Positions 12,641 to 24,521 of a DNA stretch of 64,000 bases are shown piece after piece. Position numbers and translations under genes: made by a program. Position 1 is the first letter of the stretch, and each line of letters begins with the position of its first letter. The DNA is from Dipetalonema caudispina (Eukaryota; Nematoda; Chromadorea; Rhabditida; Onchocercidae), in contig JABVXV010000124.1 in assembly GCA_013365325.1 (NCBI GenBank), positions 1 to 64,000 of the forward strand, written 5' to 3'. The notes under the pieces were generated by a model, which was not told the origin of the DNA, did not search any database, and saw nothing but the letters and a program-made list of their open reading frames with translations.

Positions 12641-15600
12641 ATGGCAGCAACAGTACCATTATTACTGGAAGAAGATATCGAACTTGGCTTACCTCCTAGT
12701 TATGAGGAAGCAGCAGATGGAAAACGAACATTGCACAGTCGTCCATTGCAACATCATTGGTTTTTTGATTTCAGTTCCGGTAAAGCGATGACAAATTTGA
12801 CACCTGTTATATTTGCCAATGTCGCTATTAGATTAGGTATTATCTTGTTCTTTATAATTATCCATTTTACCGTTATTAATTTTTTTAACAGATAATTTGT
12901 CCCTCGTTATTTTAGTCATACGCAATATAAGAAGTATATATTGGTGGAACAGAGATTCCAGGTCAGAAATTCAGTAGTAAAAGTGTTAGGGGTGCTTTTC
13001 TGACTGTTATTGTAGTAGCAAATATTTTGTTTATAAATAATATGTACAGCTTTTATTGGTACGTGAAGGATGAATTAAAGAATCTCACGCAGTTTTATTC
13101 GTCAGAATTTCATACAATTTACAGAATTTTTAGGATTTCTACGAAAAGTCTTTGGTATACTATCTGCGCAAATGCTCATTACAACCGTGCTTTGCACGAC
13201 ATTGTACGCAACGTCAGAAGTTCGTCTTTTCTTGCAGCAGCAGTGAGTTTTTTTTTCTTGTTGAATTGAATTTGTTATGACTTACTCTGTGTTAGTGTAG
13301 GAACTCATTGCTTGTCCTCCTTCTTAATCTTCTCTCTTTTAATCGGGCATTGCTAATAGTTTGTTTTATTTAATGAATATGGAAGTAAAGTACTTATAGT
13401 TCAAACGATTTTAAGAACTGGTCTTTAGTGACATTTCAAAGGAGGTTAATGTGATCCTTTATGCTTCATATATCATTCAGGGCTTTTAGCGTTTCGTCAG
13501 CCCGTTCACTTTTTCAGCTGATCAGTTTTAATGCCTGGTATAGCTGTCGATAAAAGAGTTGCGTAAGGAGCACGGAAATGCGACAGATATGCTTAACATT
13601 AAGTGTTATTATACTTTATTGTACAACAATGCAGTTTTTACGATTCTTATTACACAGTTATTCTTATTACCCTTCTAAAATTTAAATACGTTTTTCAAAC
13701 ATCTATTTTCAGTTGCTGACAGATTTAGTTATTGATTTGGATCCCTTTATTCACCATAACTTTTGTTCTCAAAGTAATTTTAAAAAAAAAGTCATTTCAT
13801 AAAGAAGACATTGTCACTCCACAACATCCTTTATGCATTGGTTTTCTTTTCGGTCTTTTTCGTCGGGTAGCTGAAATGCAAAACTAAGTTTATTTCAATT
13901 AATATATAGAAAATTGTTTAGCAGGAACAGTGTGCTTTCCTTTATTCTTTTTTATAAAATTTGACATCTCTATGGTATTTATTTTGCCATTAAAATCCCT
14001 ACATTTGTAGTTATTTTGTTCTGCAAACTCTTAATATCCTTTTAGATGTTTGGTCGCAGTAATAGGAATATTTTTTTTAATCATTTATTCTTACTCATTT
14101 TAAACCCCATATCCAAAGTTTTTCATTCAACTCTTTTTTTTAAAGTTTGGAGTTGCGAAACTTTCATTTTGAAGCTCGGTTTCAGGCGTCCTAGTCCCAG
14201 AACTCATCTTACCTAGTGGGTGGTACTTTTGTTTTAGAAATGGAATTTTCTTCCAAAGCGGGATTAATTCAGATGATGAAGTTGCATATTCAGTAATCGA
14301 CTGGAAAATTCGCTGTCAGCTATTTACAAATTTTGCTGATATTCTTTATTCCCTCCATTTCTCGTTGTATCCTTTAAAGATGCATTTATTTGATTTCAAA
14401 ATATTAAGTAAGGAAAGAAAATAGGAAAAAAGGGAAAAACAAAAATTGGATTTGATTTGTTCAAATAAATGTTTATCATGCATTTTCGAAAATCACTAGT
14501 TTTAATGTTTGTTGAAAATATTATGAGATGAAAAATTTGTATGCCCATCAATTATTTTGACTTACATAGCGAGTTTCTTAGTGATTTGTGGAACAGATAT
14601 GTCTAGAACTTGGTCAAAATTATCATTGTTTAGAACTTTAAAAAATTAAATTTCCTTTTTCTAAAAAGTGGGGAAAATATCGCAGTAACTGAGATACGAA
14701 AAAGGTGCAAAAGTTGAAATCATTTCAAAAAAAGGAATCAATCAGTCTTAGAAAGGGTAGTGTATGTACAGAGTGAATTAAATGCCCAGATGTCAATAGT
14801 TCTTGATTTTTGGTAGAAATAAGATTTGTGGAAGAAAATGTATATCCAACCTGTTTTGTTTTCAGGTTATGGATTGTACTTGTTTCTCTCATTGGCTCGT
14901 TCATGTTGCTTTTCGCATTGTTTATTCATGCTCGTTCAGTTCCTCTCAACTATATATTATTGGTATCTTGGACTATTATGCAGTCTATTACTGTAGGTGC
15001 TGTTGGTAAGATCTTAAAGCGTTATTGTTTACGCAGCCAGAAAATAATCGTGATGGGAAGTGCAACCTGTGGTTGACCATTGTGTTCAGCTGGAAATAGA
15101 TGAAGTGGTACTGAATGTGTGACCTCACTATTTAAATTGGCATATCATTTGAAAGAGATATCACCAAAGCCTTAGCTTATACCGGTTCCATTTGTAAATT
15201 GGTGGGTGTTCTGCTAAGCCCTCCATTGATCTTCGTGGATATTTTAGCAAGCTTTGAAATGCTTTCAAACTTAAAATTGTATAAAAACATGTTGATGTCA
15301 AATGAGGTTTAATAATTTGAATCATGCCAAATTCTATCGGGCACTGTTGACAGAGGTTTGATGGTGTACATTATCATACCTATCAAGATAAGAAAACGCC
15401 AGCGTTTTCAAAAAATGTGTAAGCACCCATTCTTGAAAATATTTATTATGAATTTCATACTTCTTCGGACTATCAGAATGATTTTAATAATTTGTAGAAT
15501 TTTGAATTTGCGTAAATTTCAGTATCCTTCTTCAATGTAAAGGTTGTGATTGAAGCAGTTGGCCTAACAGCATTAACTGTTATCGGCCTTTTTGTTTATA

Positions 15601-16161
15601 CACTCCAATCAAAGCGTGATTTCCAAAGTCGTTGGGCTGCTCTATTTAGTATTTCTACGGTTTTCATGGCTGCTTGTTTCGCGCATGTAAGCATTTCTTC
15701 TTTTTTGTAGAAATTGTTTTCATTTAGATTTTAATATACTGGTGGAGTTTTTAATTTCGGACAAGTTTTATTTGAGTATAGTTCGTTGATATGATATGCT
15801 TGCAATGACTTGCATATTGCAGTATTAATACTTAAAGTTACGAGACTTAATTTGTCATTTTATTATAATGAGATAATTTTTTATTAAAACCTGTTAACCA
15901 GTTGCCTTTAGAAATAATTGTAATGTTTAAACAATGAAATGACGTTTTTTACAGCTGCTTATACAATCAGCATTATTTGATTTCTTATTGGCTGCTTTTG
16001 GTGCTGTTCTATTTTCTATATATTTGGTATTCGACATTGATCGTATCATGCATCACACTTCACCTGAAGATTATATTGAAGCATGCGTATCATTGTATTT
16101 AGACATTATTAACCTGTTTCTGAGAATATTGCAGATTTTAAACGAAGCTAATCGAAATTAG
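12641..16161 (+). CDS. TMBIM4: TMBIM4 / Lifeguard-4 type BAX-inhibitor family protein
   Basis: Five exons (12641-12836, 13134-13242, 14866-15005, 15523-15686, 15955-16161) join in phase to 271 residues, slightly longer than vertebrate TMBIM4. The core matches the multi-pass family: GFLRKVFGILSAQMLITTVL in the first membrane region, VPLNYILLVSWT, GLTALTVIGLFVYTLQSKRDF, and the C-terminal signature SPEDYIEACVSLYLDIINLF followed by LRILQ. These proteins sit in Golgi or ER membranes and modulate calcium release and apoptosis. The cytosolic N-terminus carries a PPSY motif (LPPSYEEA), which could bind WW domains and is more typical of other Lifeguard proteins. An AATAAA lies at about 16280. Confidence 0.93.
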
Positions 16162-16952
16162 TACGTTCCTTACTTGATTTCACAGGAGAAAGTTTTAGTT
16201 ACCATACAGTGTTTTTAGTCTAAGGCCGGAGAAGTCTTGGATAGATTCTGAATTGACCGTACTGGTTTTGTTTTATTCTAATAAATTATATAAATTAAAG
16301 ATACTGAATACATTTTTTTGTAGGATGATGGTAGCCAGGCATCCATTTCTTGAAAACCCTTAGATAAGTTTTTTATGGCGTGAAAACTTAGTCCCTAATA
16401 ATTGCCTTATTACACGGCATGATTCAGTTTCAAATTTCAAGATGATTTGTTCAACCTTTTCATCAGAATCGTAGTAGAGCTTTTCAAAGCAAACTTTTCG
16501 GTGGGTTGTACAGTTGAATGCGTCATACTTCGATCGCATTAGCTCTTGAGATCATTCCAAATGGAAATTATAAACGTTATCTCACGTATTCCATCTTGTG
16601 TGACATGTATATACAAGACTTTATGTACAAGAATAATTATTAAATTAACTGTTGTGTTGTGCATGCTTATTTCCTTTTACTGGGATCATTATGGGCACTT
16701 TGTGAGGACTACCAAGATGGGTTCTTCAAACATGCTAGTCGAAGTACTTCTGAATTAAGTTTTTCATATTTCATGTTCAGTTATGGATTTCTTTCTTTTG
16801 TTACTGATATATTTTTGTCTTAAAAAAAAGAACCACTTTTGTCTTAAAAATGATCACTGGATCAGCTGACAGTCTTAGCAATAGAGTGTAACCACTTATA
16901 GTCCTCACAGTTAATTAATCTAATAGCAACTTCAATAATAATTATATCTTTA

Positions 16953-17318
16953 TTGAAAATAAAAATGCAACTGAAAAGACAAAGTATGCAGATTCCTTTT
17001 GTAAACCACGAACAGTTTAGCCGGAGTAATGGACATTATTCAATTATATTATTGACAATTAATGCAATGTTTAATGTTAGATCTGACCTTTTTCATTCAG
17101 TTTTGTACCTGGATGACATTTTTTATCATGTTAGATCTGACCTTTTTCATTCAGTTTTGTACCTGGATGACATTTTTTATCATGCTAAACATATGGAATA
17201 TCGTTTCGAATTTTATGTTGAAATGTTAAGAGAAGTCTTGCTGTACAGTCATAACCATATTCGCGTACACAAAAGAACACATCTACCGCATTATGATGAA
17301 AGAATCGTTAAGATCTAA
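16953..17318 (+). CDS. unrecognised 121-residue open frame containing a tandem repeat
   Basis: One uninterrupted frame from ATG 16953 to a stop at 17316. It contains two identical 18-residue units (VRSDLFHSVLYLDDIFYH) from the exact 54-base duplication, then a His/Arg-rich tail (HNHIRVHKRTHLPHYDER). There is no signal peptide or known domain. It could be a real small gene, a 3' UTR frame, or chance; a duplication that is a multiple of three and keeps the frame open mildly favours coding. Confidence 0.3.
   Translation: MKIKMQLKRQSMQIPFVNHEQFSRSNGHYSIILLTINAMFNVRSDLFHSVLYLDDIFYHVRSDLFHSVLYLDDIFYHAKHMEYRFEFYVEMLREVLLYSHNHIRVHKRTHLPHYDERIVKI
17076..17183. repeat. exact 54-base tandem duplication, two copies
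   Basis: Copies at 17076-17129 and 17130-17183 are identical base for base, so the duplication is recent or being homogenised. Confidence 0.95.
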
Positions 17319-17545
17319 GTTTTGGGGAAAAAAAAGACCGAAATAAATGCGATGTAAAAATCAGAAATATAACGTCACTAAAGAATTTACATCACTGATG
17401 GAAGCATCTAAACAATATTTGGCTTATTTGACAAAAAATTTACTGAAATTTTGGATTTAGGTTCGTTGTGCTGCTTTTATATATGTTTCTTTTTTTGTCA
17501 AATTGTGCTATCATTATTTTTGAACATAATTCAAGTTTAAGTTTG

Positions 17546-20500
17546 CTAATTTCTTAAACCGGATAAATGGCAAGCAATAATTTCATTCATTACATTTCGG
17601 CAAACCAAATGTTCCAGGCCAACTCTTGCAATTTCTTTTCCAGAACGACAAAATATTTCGCATTGTGGTGCACTGCAAATTATGATTATTCTTTAAATAA
17701 CCCACTGAAATTCAAATAAGTATCAATCTCATTTGATCATAATAAACTTACTCTTATCAATGTTTTCAAGAGCAAATTATCTAATCTTTCCCTAATTTCC
17801 ATATCATATTCTTCTAGCAATACTTTATATTTCTCATGAAAACTAAGATAAAATTCAATATGCACAGATTTCATTAATTTAAATCATTTTGTTTGGATGA
17901 TTTATATATTACCTCTTGATTGTTACTTGTTTATACCTGCAACATTCACTATTGTCACGTCCATTTGAAGCACACTGAACGATTGGTATAATATGTAAAA
18001 CTGAGCATAAACCTGCATCGATGGTCGTACTTACCTAAAATTTAAAAATAATCATTTATTTGAAGAAAATTTATGCGATTTAAAATTTATCATAATCGCT
18101 CATTAAAACTCAACAAATAAACAAACATTCTGAAAATTTAGCATTCAATAAAATATTAATAGTGTGTTTACTAATAAAGTTGAAATGTTTTACCTCACTT
18201 TCCTTTACATCATATCTGCAGGAATGTTGACAACTGGATGGAAGTAATTTGTTGCGACAGCATTGTTCAAATTGAATATTTGCTTGTGAAATTGATATGC
18301 ATGGTGAAAATTCTGGTGCAACACCACATTGTGCTGTAAATATTTCACTTTGACGAATCATTTATGCTATTATTAAATTTTTAAGTTTTTAAAGCTCCAA
18401 TTAATGTGGTTCGTTATTAGTAATTAAAATTACTCACTGGAAATATATCATACTTTTTTGTTTTTCTTTAATGAAGTGAACAGAACCTAAGAATAATTTC
18501 ACTGTGTAGCTTTGTTAAAATCTCATACCAATTTCCTGTTCAGCAGCCAAGTTGCTATTAGAGCCAATAAAATTACGGTTTTGTTGCCAATTTAATGCTG
18601 GAGTTACGTGATATATTATATTAAGGAAACGTAATTCCCAATGTTTTCTTTGTAAGTCTTCCTGAACTAAAGAAATTTATTGTTAAAAAATGAGAGGATT
18701 CAAATATTATTGATTGGCATTTAAATTTGTAAACAATTATAAATAGTTTATTGATTATCCATCCGATAAGCTAATTCTAAGCTATTGAAAAATTTCAGAT
18801 ATGATACGAATTATTGCGTATGCTTTCAACAGATATGGAAACGATGGATAATACAGAAACGAATAAACATTAATTAAGGAAGGAATTTAGTTCTGCAAAA
18901 GATGATGTAAATTCGATCAAATACAAGAGATCATTTGATAATATCTTATACAGTATGCAAAATGTTATGTTTGCTTACGTTGTATGAGTAAAATATTCAG
19001 ATGAGGATAATTATAATCTGATATTAATGCACTGAATAGCTGACCTGTAGTAGTAAGCAATGACTGAGGCTCTAACGTGATACCGAATGGCTGTAGACCA
19101 GAATTAGATGGTGATACTGTTGCTGCAACAAATGGTATCACTTCTGCTGTTATTTCATCATCCTCATTATTTGACATCCTAACCAATGATTCATACTCGT
19201 TTTTCAGAGCTACTAAATATCTTTCTCTGGGTAAGCTTCGAGAGAATGGTTTTCGACTTGTTCGTCTCTGAAATTTATCAAAATTCTATATCTTAGTACT
19301 ACGATATGTTGCATATTTTTATACTTTTGGTTGTTAAGCTTAAATTTGCATATTGTTTGAATTCATCAATTTTTTTTTTAATCAGATTATAAATATTATC
19401 ATAATCATTGATATTCAGGTAGATCCAATAGATTCCTTAAATTATAAGGGTTACCCAATTATTTACTACTTGTGATACTCTAACTCGTAAAAATAATTGC
19501 ACACAAATGTATTAAGCATTGTTGTAAATCGAGTTCAAATGTGAAAGTTGATTAAATTTTTACAATTTTTCAATTACTCTTTTTTAGCAACAAAATTAAG
19601 ATAATAATGAAAAAAATTTATTAGAAATAATGTTGTTATAATTAAGAAAATGAAAGAAGGAACGATGATAATGGCTAGTACCATACATGTTATTTAAGAG
19701 ACTTATAGATGATGGTACTATGATATGACTCTTAAATATTGATTATATTTTTCAAGATTTCTAATCTCTTCAAATTGTATTTAAATTTTCAAATTGTTTT
19801 TAAACTTTTGCATTTAAATTGTATTAAAATTTTTGTTTTAGTCCCATTATAAGCCTATGAGAATTTGGGAAAGTAAAAATGAAAAATGGCAATCACTGAT
19901 TCACGTCGTATTTAGCATGAAAATCGAAGTGTTAACTTTAACATTTAATCTTATATATTTTATATTATAAAATATTTGGAAGGAAGTACCATATGAACGT
20001 CACCATGTAAATCTGCGGTGTCACCATCGTTCAAACCATCTTTATAAATCGTTTCTGGTCTAATTATCAGTTCCTTGGATTTCTTATCTAAATATTTCTT
20101 TTTTTAAAAAATAAAATTAGAAGGAACTTTTATTGTTTATAGTAGGATTAAATTTATTTTGTAAATTTAAAACTAACCTGTAACTGTGCGCATCATAGAT
20201 TCATTGATTGTAGTGCGCGTTTTGACGGTTGAACCAATGGTTGTATTGAAAGCAGCATTCGCAAGTAATAAAATGAAAATCTCATATCAATTTAAAAACG
20301 AATTTATTAAATTAAATTCCAAACAGTTTATACATGTGATTTACTATTAGAAGTCGTTAGTGTGCTTTTGTTGACATTATTTTAATAAAACTTTGATGTT
20401 GATTTCATCATTAACTGGTTTAAATAGCGCTTCATCCTACATTGACTCAATTTTAGCTAAAAAAAAAAAGAAAATTATTTTCAAAATGGTTTTAAAAATA

Positions 20501-20895
20501 ATTTTCTCCTTCTTTCTAAAATGGGCAATAAATTAATACAAATTAAATTCATTTTTTCAACTTACAATTTTATGATTTTTTTTATTAAACAATTGAGCAG
20601 TACTTCTTGCTATTGGTAGCTGGTAAACAAGAAGTTTGCAAACGAACTGCATTTGTATACATTAAAAAAATTGATAATTGAGAAGATAAAACAACGAACC
20701 ACGTTTATAGAAATCTGAATTGCAACGGATAGTGAAACATTGCGCTTCACAGGCTGTACGGACACGTGTTGTACAGCAATATGTAATAGGTAGTCGAGAA
20801 CAATCAAATTCAACAGTTCCTTTCAACATTGATAAATCTTCCGCATGCACGAATTTGATGAATATATAAAGCACAACTGATGATAGTATAAACAT
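17546..20895 (-). CDS. secreted DB-module protein (nematode cysteine-rich)
   Basis: The 3' part is firm: exons 20280-20178, 20087-19990, 19267-18979, 18666-18529, 18333-18194, 18034-17937 and 17672-17546 join in phase to 330 residues. The last three encode a DB module, the nematode-specific cysteine domain: FEQCCRNKLLPSSCQHSC, CASNGRDNSECCR, CEIFCRSGKEIARVG, LVCRNVMNEIIACHLSG. The 5' part is less sure: exon 20895-20700 encodes a signal-peptide-like start (MFILSSVVLYIFIKFVHAED) and a cysteine cluster (YCCTTRVRTACEAQC), followed by 20609-20566. I could not close the frame from there to the 20280 exon; a weak candidate link lies near 20434-20390. The 18979-19267 exon is basic, then rich in Ser, Thr and Pro. 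The protein is presumably extracellular; the function of DB modules is not well established. Confidence 0.75.
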
Positions 20896-23800
20896 ATTGT
20901 TTAGGAATTAATCTTCAATTAGATTTAAATTAAGTTGAGGTTTTTGTAAAAGAAATGAAAATAGTAAAATTAAAGCTAAATTACGGATTTAGATTCGTAC
21001 TTAAAATTGGAAATTCATCAGTGATTTTTCATTTTTTTTAAAGTAAGGGAGAAAGAGCATAGAAAGAGCTATTGAAATGATAGTAAAAAATTTTAAGTAT
21101 GAAAATTTTTCCAAATGTTTTCGGTACGGCAAATTAATATCATTTCTCATCCCCAATCGTAATAAAAATTAAAGTTAAAAAACATTTTTTGATTTTTCTT
21201 TTTGAATTTTTGAACTGTCGAAATGGTCAAACATTTCAATTTTTTCATATATTTTAAAGAAAATTGATATATATGTGCGATATAATGAAAGAGTCCCGAG
21301 TTTTAGTACTGGTCATTATTTATAGAGAGAAAGGGTGACAACGACATATTTAATTTATTTGGGATGTCATCATTGTCTCAACTATTCTTTGAGCTGATTA
21401 AAATCGATTTATTTGAATAAATGGAAAATTTTTAATGGATTTTTGCGCCCACATTGTTTTTTTTTTCTTGTTTTTGCAAAGTTAGTAGTAAACATGAAGG
21501 CGTAAATATACAAGAAACTTCATGGGGAAACTGAAATAGAATACAAATATGAAGTAGAAAGTTGGAAAGTGATTTTTTTTGTGAGGGGAAAAAGGCGAAA
21601 AATTCGACACTTTTCCTGTAAAGTAAGTATTCGACCTTGTTTTGATAAGATTTTGGTGATGTTTTCTTTGCCTTTTTTTTTCCATCGTGATATGGTAGAT
21701 AGAGAAGAAACGTTACAGTTTCATCGGATAATTAATTAATTGGATGTAAAATGTTTAAAAAAAAAGATGTGCGTTTGTAGAGTTGAAAATTGAAAGGAAA
21801 TATGCAAAATGAAATGATGGAATGGAATATCCAACTGCCATCGTCCATTACCACTTCGTCAAATTGAATCTATCAATAATAGCCTTCGGCAAAAAAAAAA
21901 AAAAAAAGGAAAGATTAGCAGTGGTGGACAAAACTGAAAAGACATGGAGATGCAACGACTATTACTACTACTATTACTGATATTGCCATTTTATACTCTC
22001 TGATACATTTCAATTTTCATGATTCAATTTTGGAAGAAACTCGCTTTGTCAATTCTGTTTTTATAAATCTGTTCGTTTTCATAGTCGCAACTTTTATATT
22101 TTAACATTTTTGGAATGACAAATTGATACAAGTTACTGCCGTTTCTGATTGTTAAAAATTCAATTTGTAAGCTGTTTTGTTGGAGCAACTCAAATCATTT
22201 CTAAAAATTTCAAATGTTTTGTTCAATAATTGTTAGACGAAATTCATCTTCGTAATAAATGAAAAAATAAATTATTCATTTCAAAGTTTTCAACGATGGC
22301 ACATTCAAATGATATCGCTTGTAATTATTAATTACATTTGATAAAAATTTCAAATGATTCTATGATTATCAGAACTATTGAAAAAGCTAATTTATCTTGC
22401 AGCTGTCGAACAACACATGTATCGCCCAAAACCGCATCAATAACTGATTCTCTCCATTGCTGACTTCTGATTCTGGTTTAATTGGAGAATCAGCAGCTCC
22501 TTTAACAATGTTTGCAACAACATTTGCATCATTTGCTTCCGTATTTTGAGCTTTATCATCATTATAATCATTAAAAAAAAGTGTCATTATCGTGGCATTT
22601 AAGGTAAGCATTTAAATCATCTTATCAAGTTTTTTAAAGTAAAGTAATTAAGCTTTTTGAAAATGTTCAAAATTTCGAAATTTAAAGAAATGCACTTAAT
22701 TTTATAATAATAGTGAATTTAATTTCAGGAACGATAATTTGCTGAATAGTATTTTATACTTCCAATGAATAGCACGATATCTTGTATAATTAAACTTCTG
22801 TAATGTAGAACTGCAAGAAAACTTCGTAGTAAATGAAAAAAGATTTCTCGGCTTCTGAATGATCCTCAATGATACCAAATTTTCGTTCAAAACGAATTGA
22901 CGTGAAGATTTTGACGGATTTCTGATGGAAGCATCAAAATTGAAGATTATGGTGAAATTTTTAAATGGTGCAAAGCTATTTAGCATTTTTGAAACAATCC
23001 GATTAGATCAAACAAAAGTTAGATCACAAATTAAAGCTGCGAAGTAAGGCGTAACTAAAAAAGTAATCTATAGTAATGTTCAATAAGTTGTAAACTCATG
23101 AAAATTGCTTTAAATCATGAATCTGTATCTTATGAAGACAATCTGATGCTTCGGTTTTTTTGTATTCATGGCGATAAAATGGCAAATGTTGCAAATATGC
23201 GGATGATATTTTAGAATGTGAATTATTACACATGTGAAAGCCAAAATGTGGTTGGAAAATCAATTTCTGGAGGATATTTGTTTGAAAATATTTCGTTATT
23301 TTGGAATTAATTTCATTGTATGTTCAAAAGATTTTAGAATTTTTTATTAACTATGGATTAATTTGAGATTAAAAGTAATAGTTCAACGAACTTTCCATAT
23401 CTTCTTTGAATACACATCCTATATATTTCCCATCGTCTGCAAAACTCTTTTATTAATTATACATTTATAGGAAACTTAATTATCGATACTGATTTTAGAA
23501 CTCAAACAATTTCGTAATCTAAAACGATGTGAAAAGACATTTTTCTAAACTAAAAAAAAAAAAACCCAACTGTGATAAATAAAGCTGTATGAGAAACAGG
23601 ACAAGCTATTAACCTATCGTAAAGCAATTGGAGTTATTATCCAATTATTCTGAAATCATTGGCATTTAATTGCGGTATACACTGAGTGCTCTCAGGAGAA
23701 TGATTCAGTGACTTCAAAAAGCTTGAGAAGGCATTTTCATATTGGAATATTTTAAAGCAATTAGTCTGGATTACATTTAACTCGAAATGAATTTTAAAAC

Positions 23801-24470
23801 GCTTATCAATTGTTTCGACTGAAAGACTTTTGTTATAATACCAAAAGGATCAATGATAAGATATTCCGGACGGTTACTTTTATAATATCCTTTCTTTTTG
23901 TCTTGCAGCATCTTTACATTTATGAAGTAAGAAATTGAAAAATACCCGAATGATTTAATTTTCTAATTAAATGTCATCTGCTGTAAATTTATGATATCAA
24001 ATTAACTCCTATCATATGTTCATCTTCGATGCATTCTCGATATTTTTAACTCCAAATAGTTACTTCGCATAAGTGAATATTACTTTAAAATGTATTATAT
24101 ATGTATTCAAAGAATAAAAAAATGTATTCAGTTCGATTAGGATATATGAAAATAGCAAAGGTGAAAGATAGATGTTGAAGTAAATCGGATTCATTAGTAA
24201 ATAGTTCGACTAAATATACATCCAAAACGTAAGCAAAATTGACTTGTTGTACTACGGTTGTTGTAATTAGCAGCTTAAAATGACTTATTACTTACTTGTA
24301 TAACTCTTCCTCAGTAAAACAGCAGATGAAAACTTCAAATTGTTAATAGCATGAAATCCAATGAACTAAAGTTAAGTTACAACATAAGCTTCATCCTAAA
24401 TCTTCCTGATCTTCAATCAAACAAATGCAGCGATATTGTTGATTTAATAAACATACATTTATTGATTTGT
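20896..24470. other. gene-poor stretch, no supported gene
   Basis: About 3.6 kb between the 5' end of the DB-module gene and the 3' end of the F-box gene. Minus-strand open frames at 22611-22387 and 22986-22702 were inspected; neither shows a known family and they do not splice together convincingly. Poly-T and poly-A runs are scattered through it. Confidence 0.45.
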
Positions 24471-24480
24471 TTATTTATTT
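24471..24480 (-). terminator. possible polyadenylation signals of the F-box gene
   Basis: Read on the minus strand, overlapping AATAAA hexamers lie about 45 bases after the F-box stop codon. Confidence 0.45.
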
Positions 24481-24521
24481 ATCATAAATATTTAGTGTCT
24501 ATCATTTGTATTTGGTGAATG

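Larger units (their letters stand above)
16162..17545. other. convergent intergenic region with a 54-base tandem duplication
   Basis: Lies between the 3' ends of TMBIM4 and the DB-module gene. It carries an open frame at 16953-17318 that spans an exact tandem duplication (17076-17183). No family is recognised in that frame and no flanking exons were found. Confidence 0.5.

Noticed and set aside
4186..16161. Operon of cytochrome b5, the membrane protein and TMBIM4
   Set aside because: Intergenic gaps of about 2.8 and 1.0 kb are much longer than nematode operon spacing.
22387..22986. Two minus-strand frames (74 and 94 residues)
   Set aside because: Sequence looks partly protein-like, but no family, no splice-compatible partner and no signal peptide; not strong enough to call.
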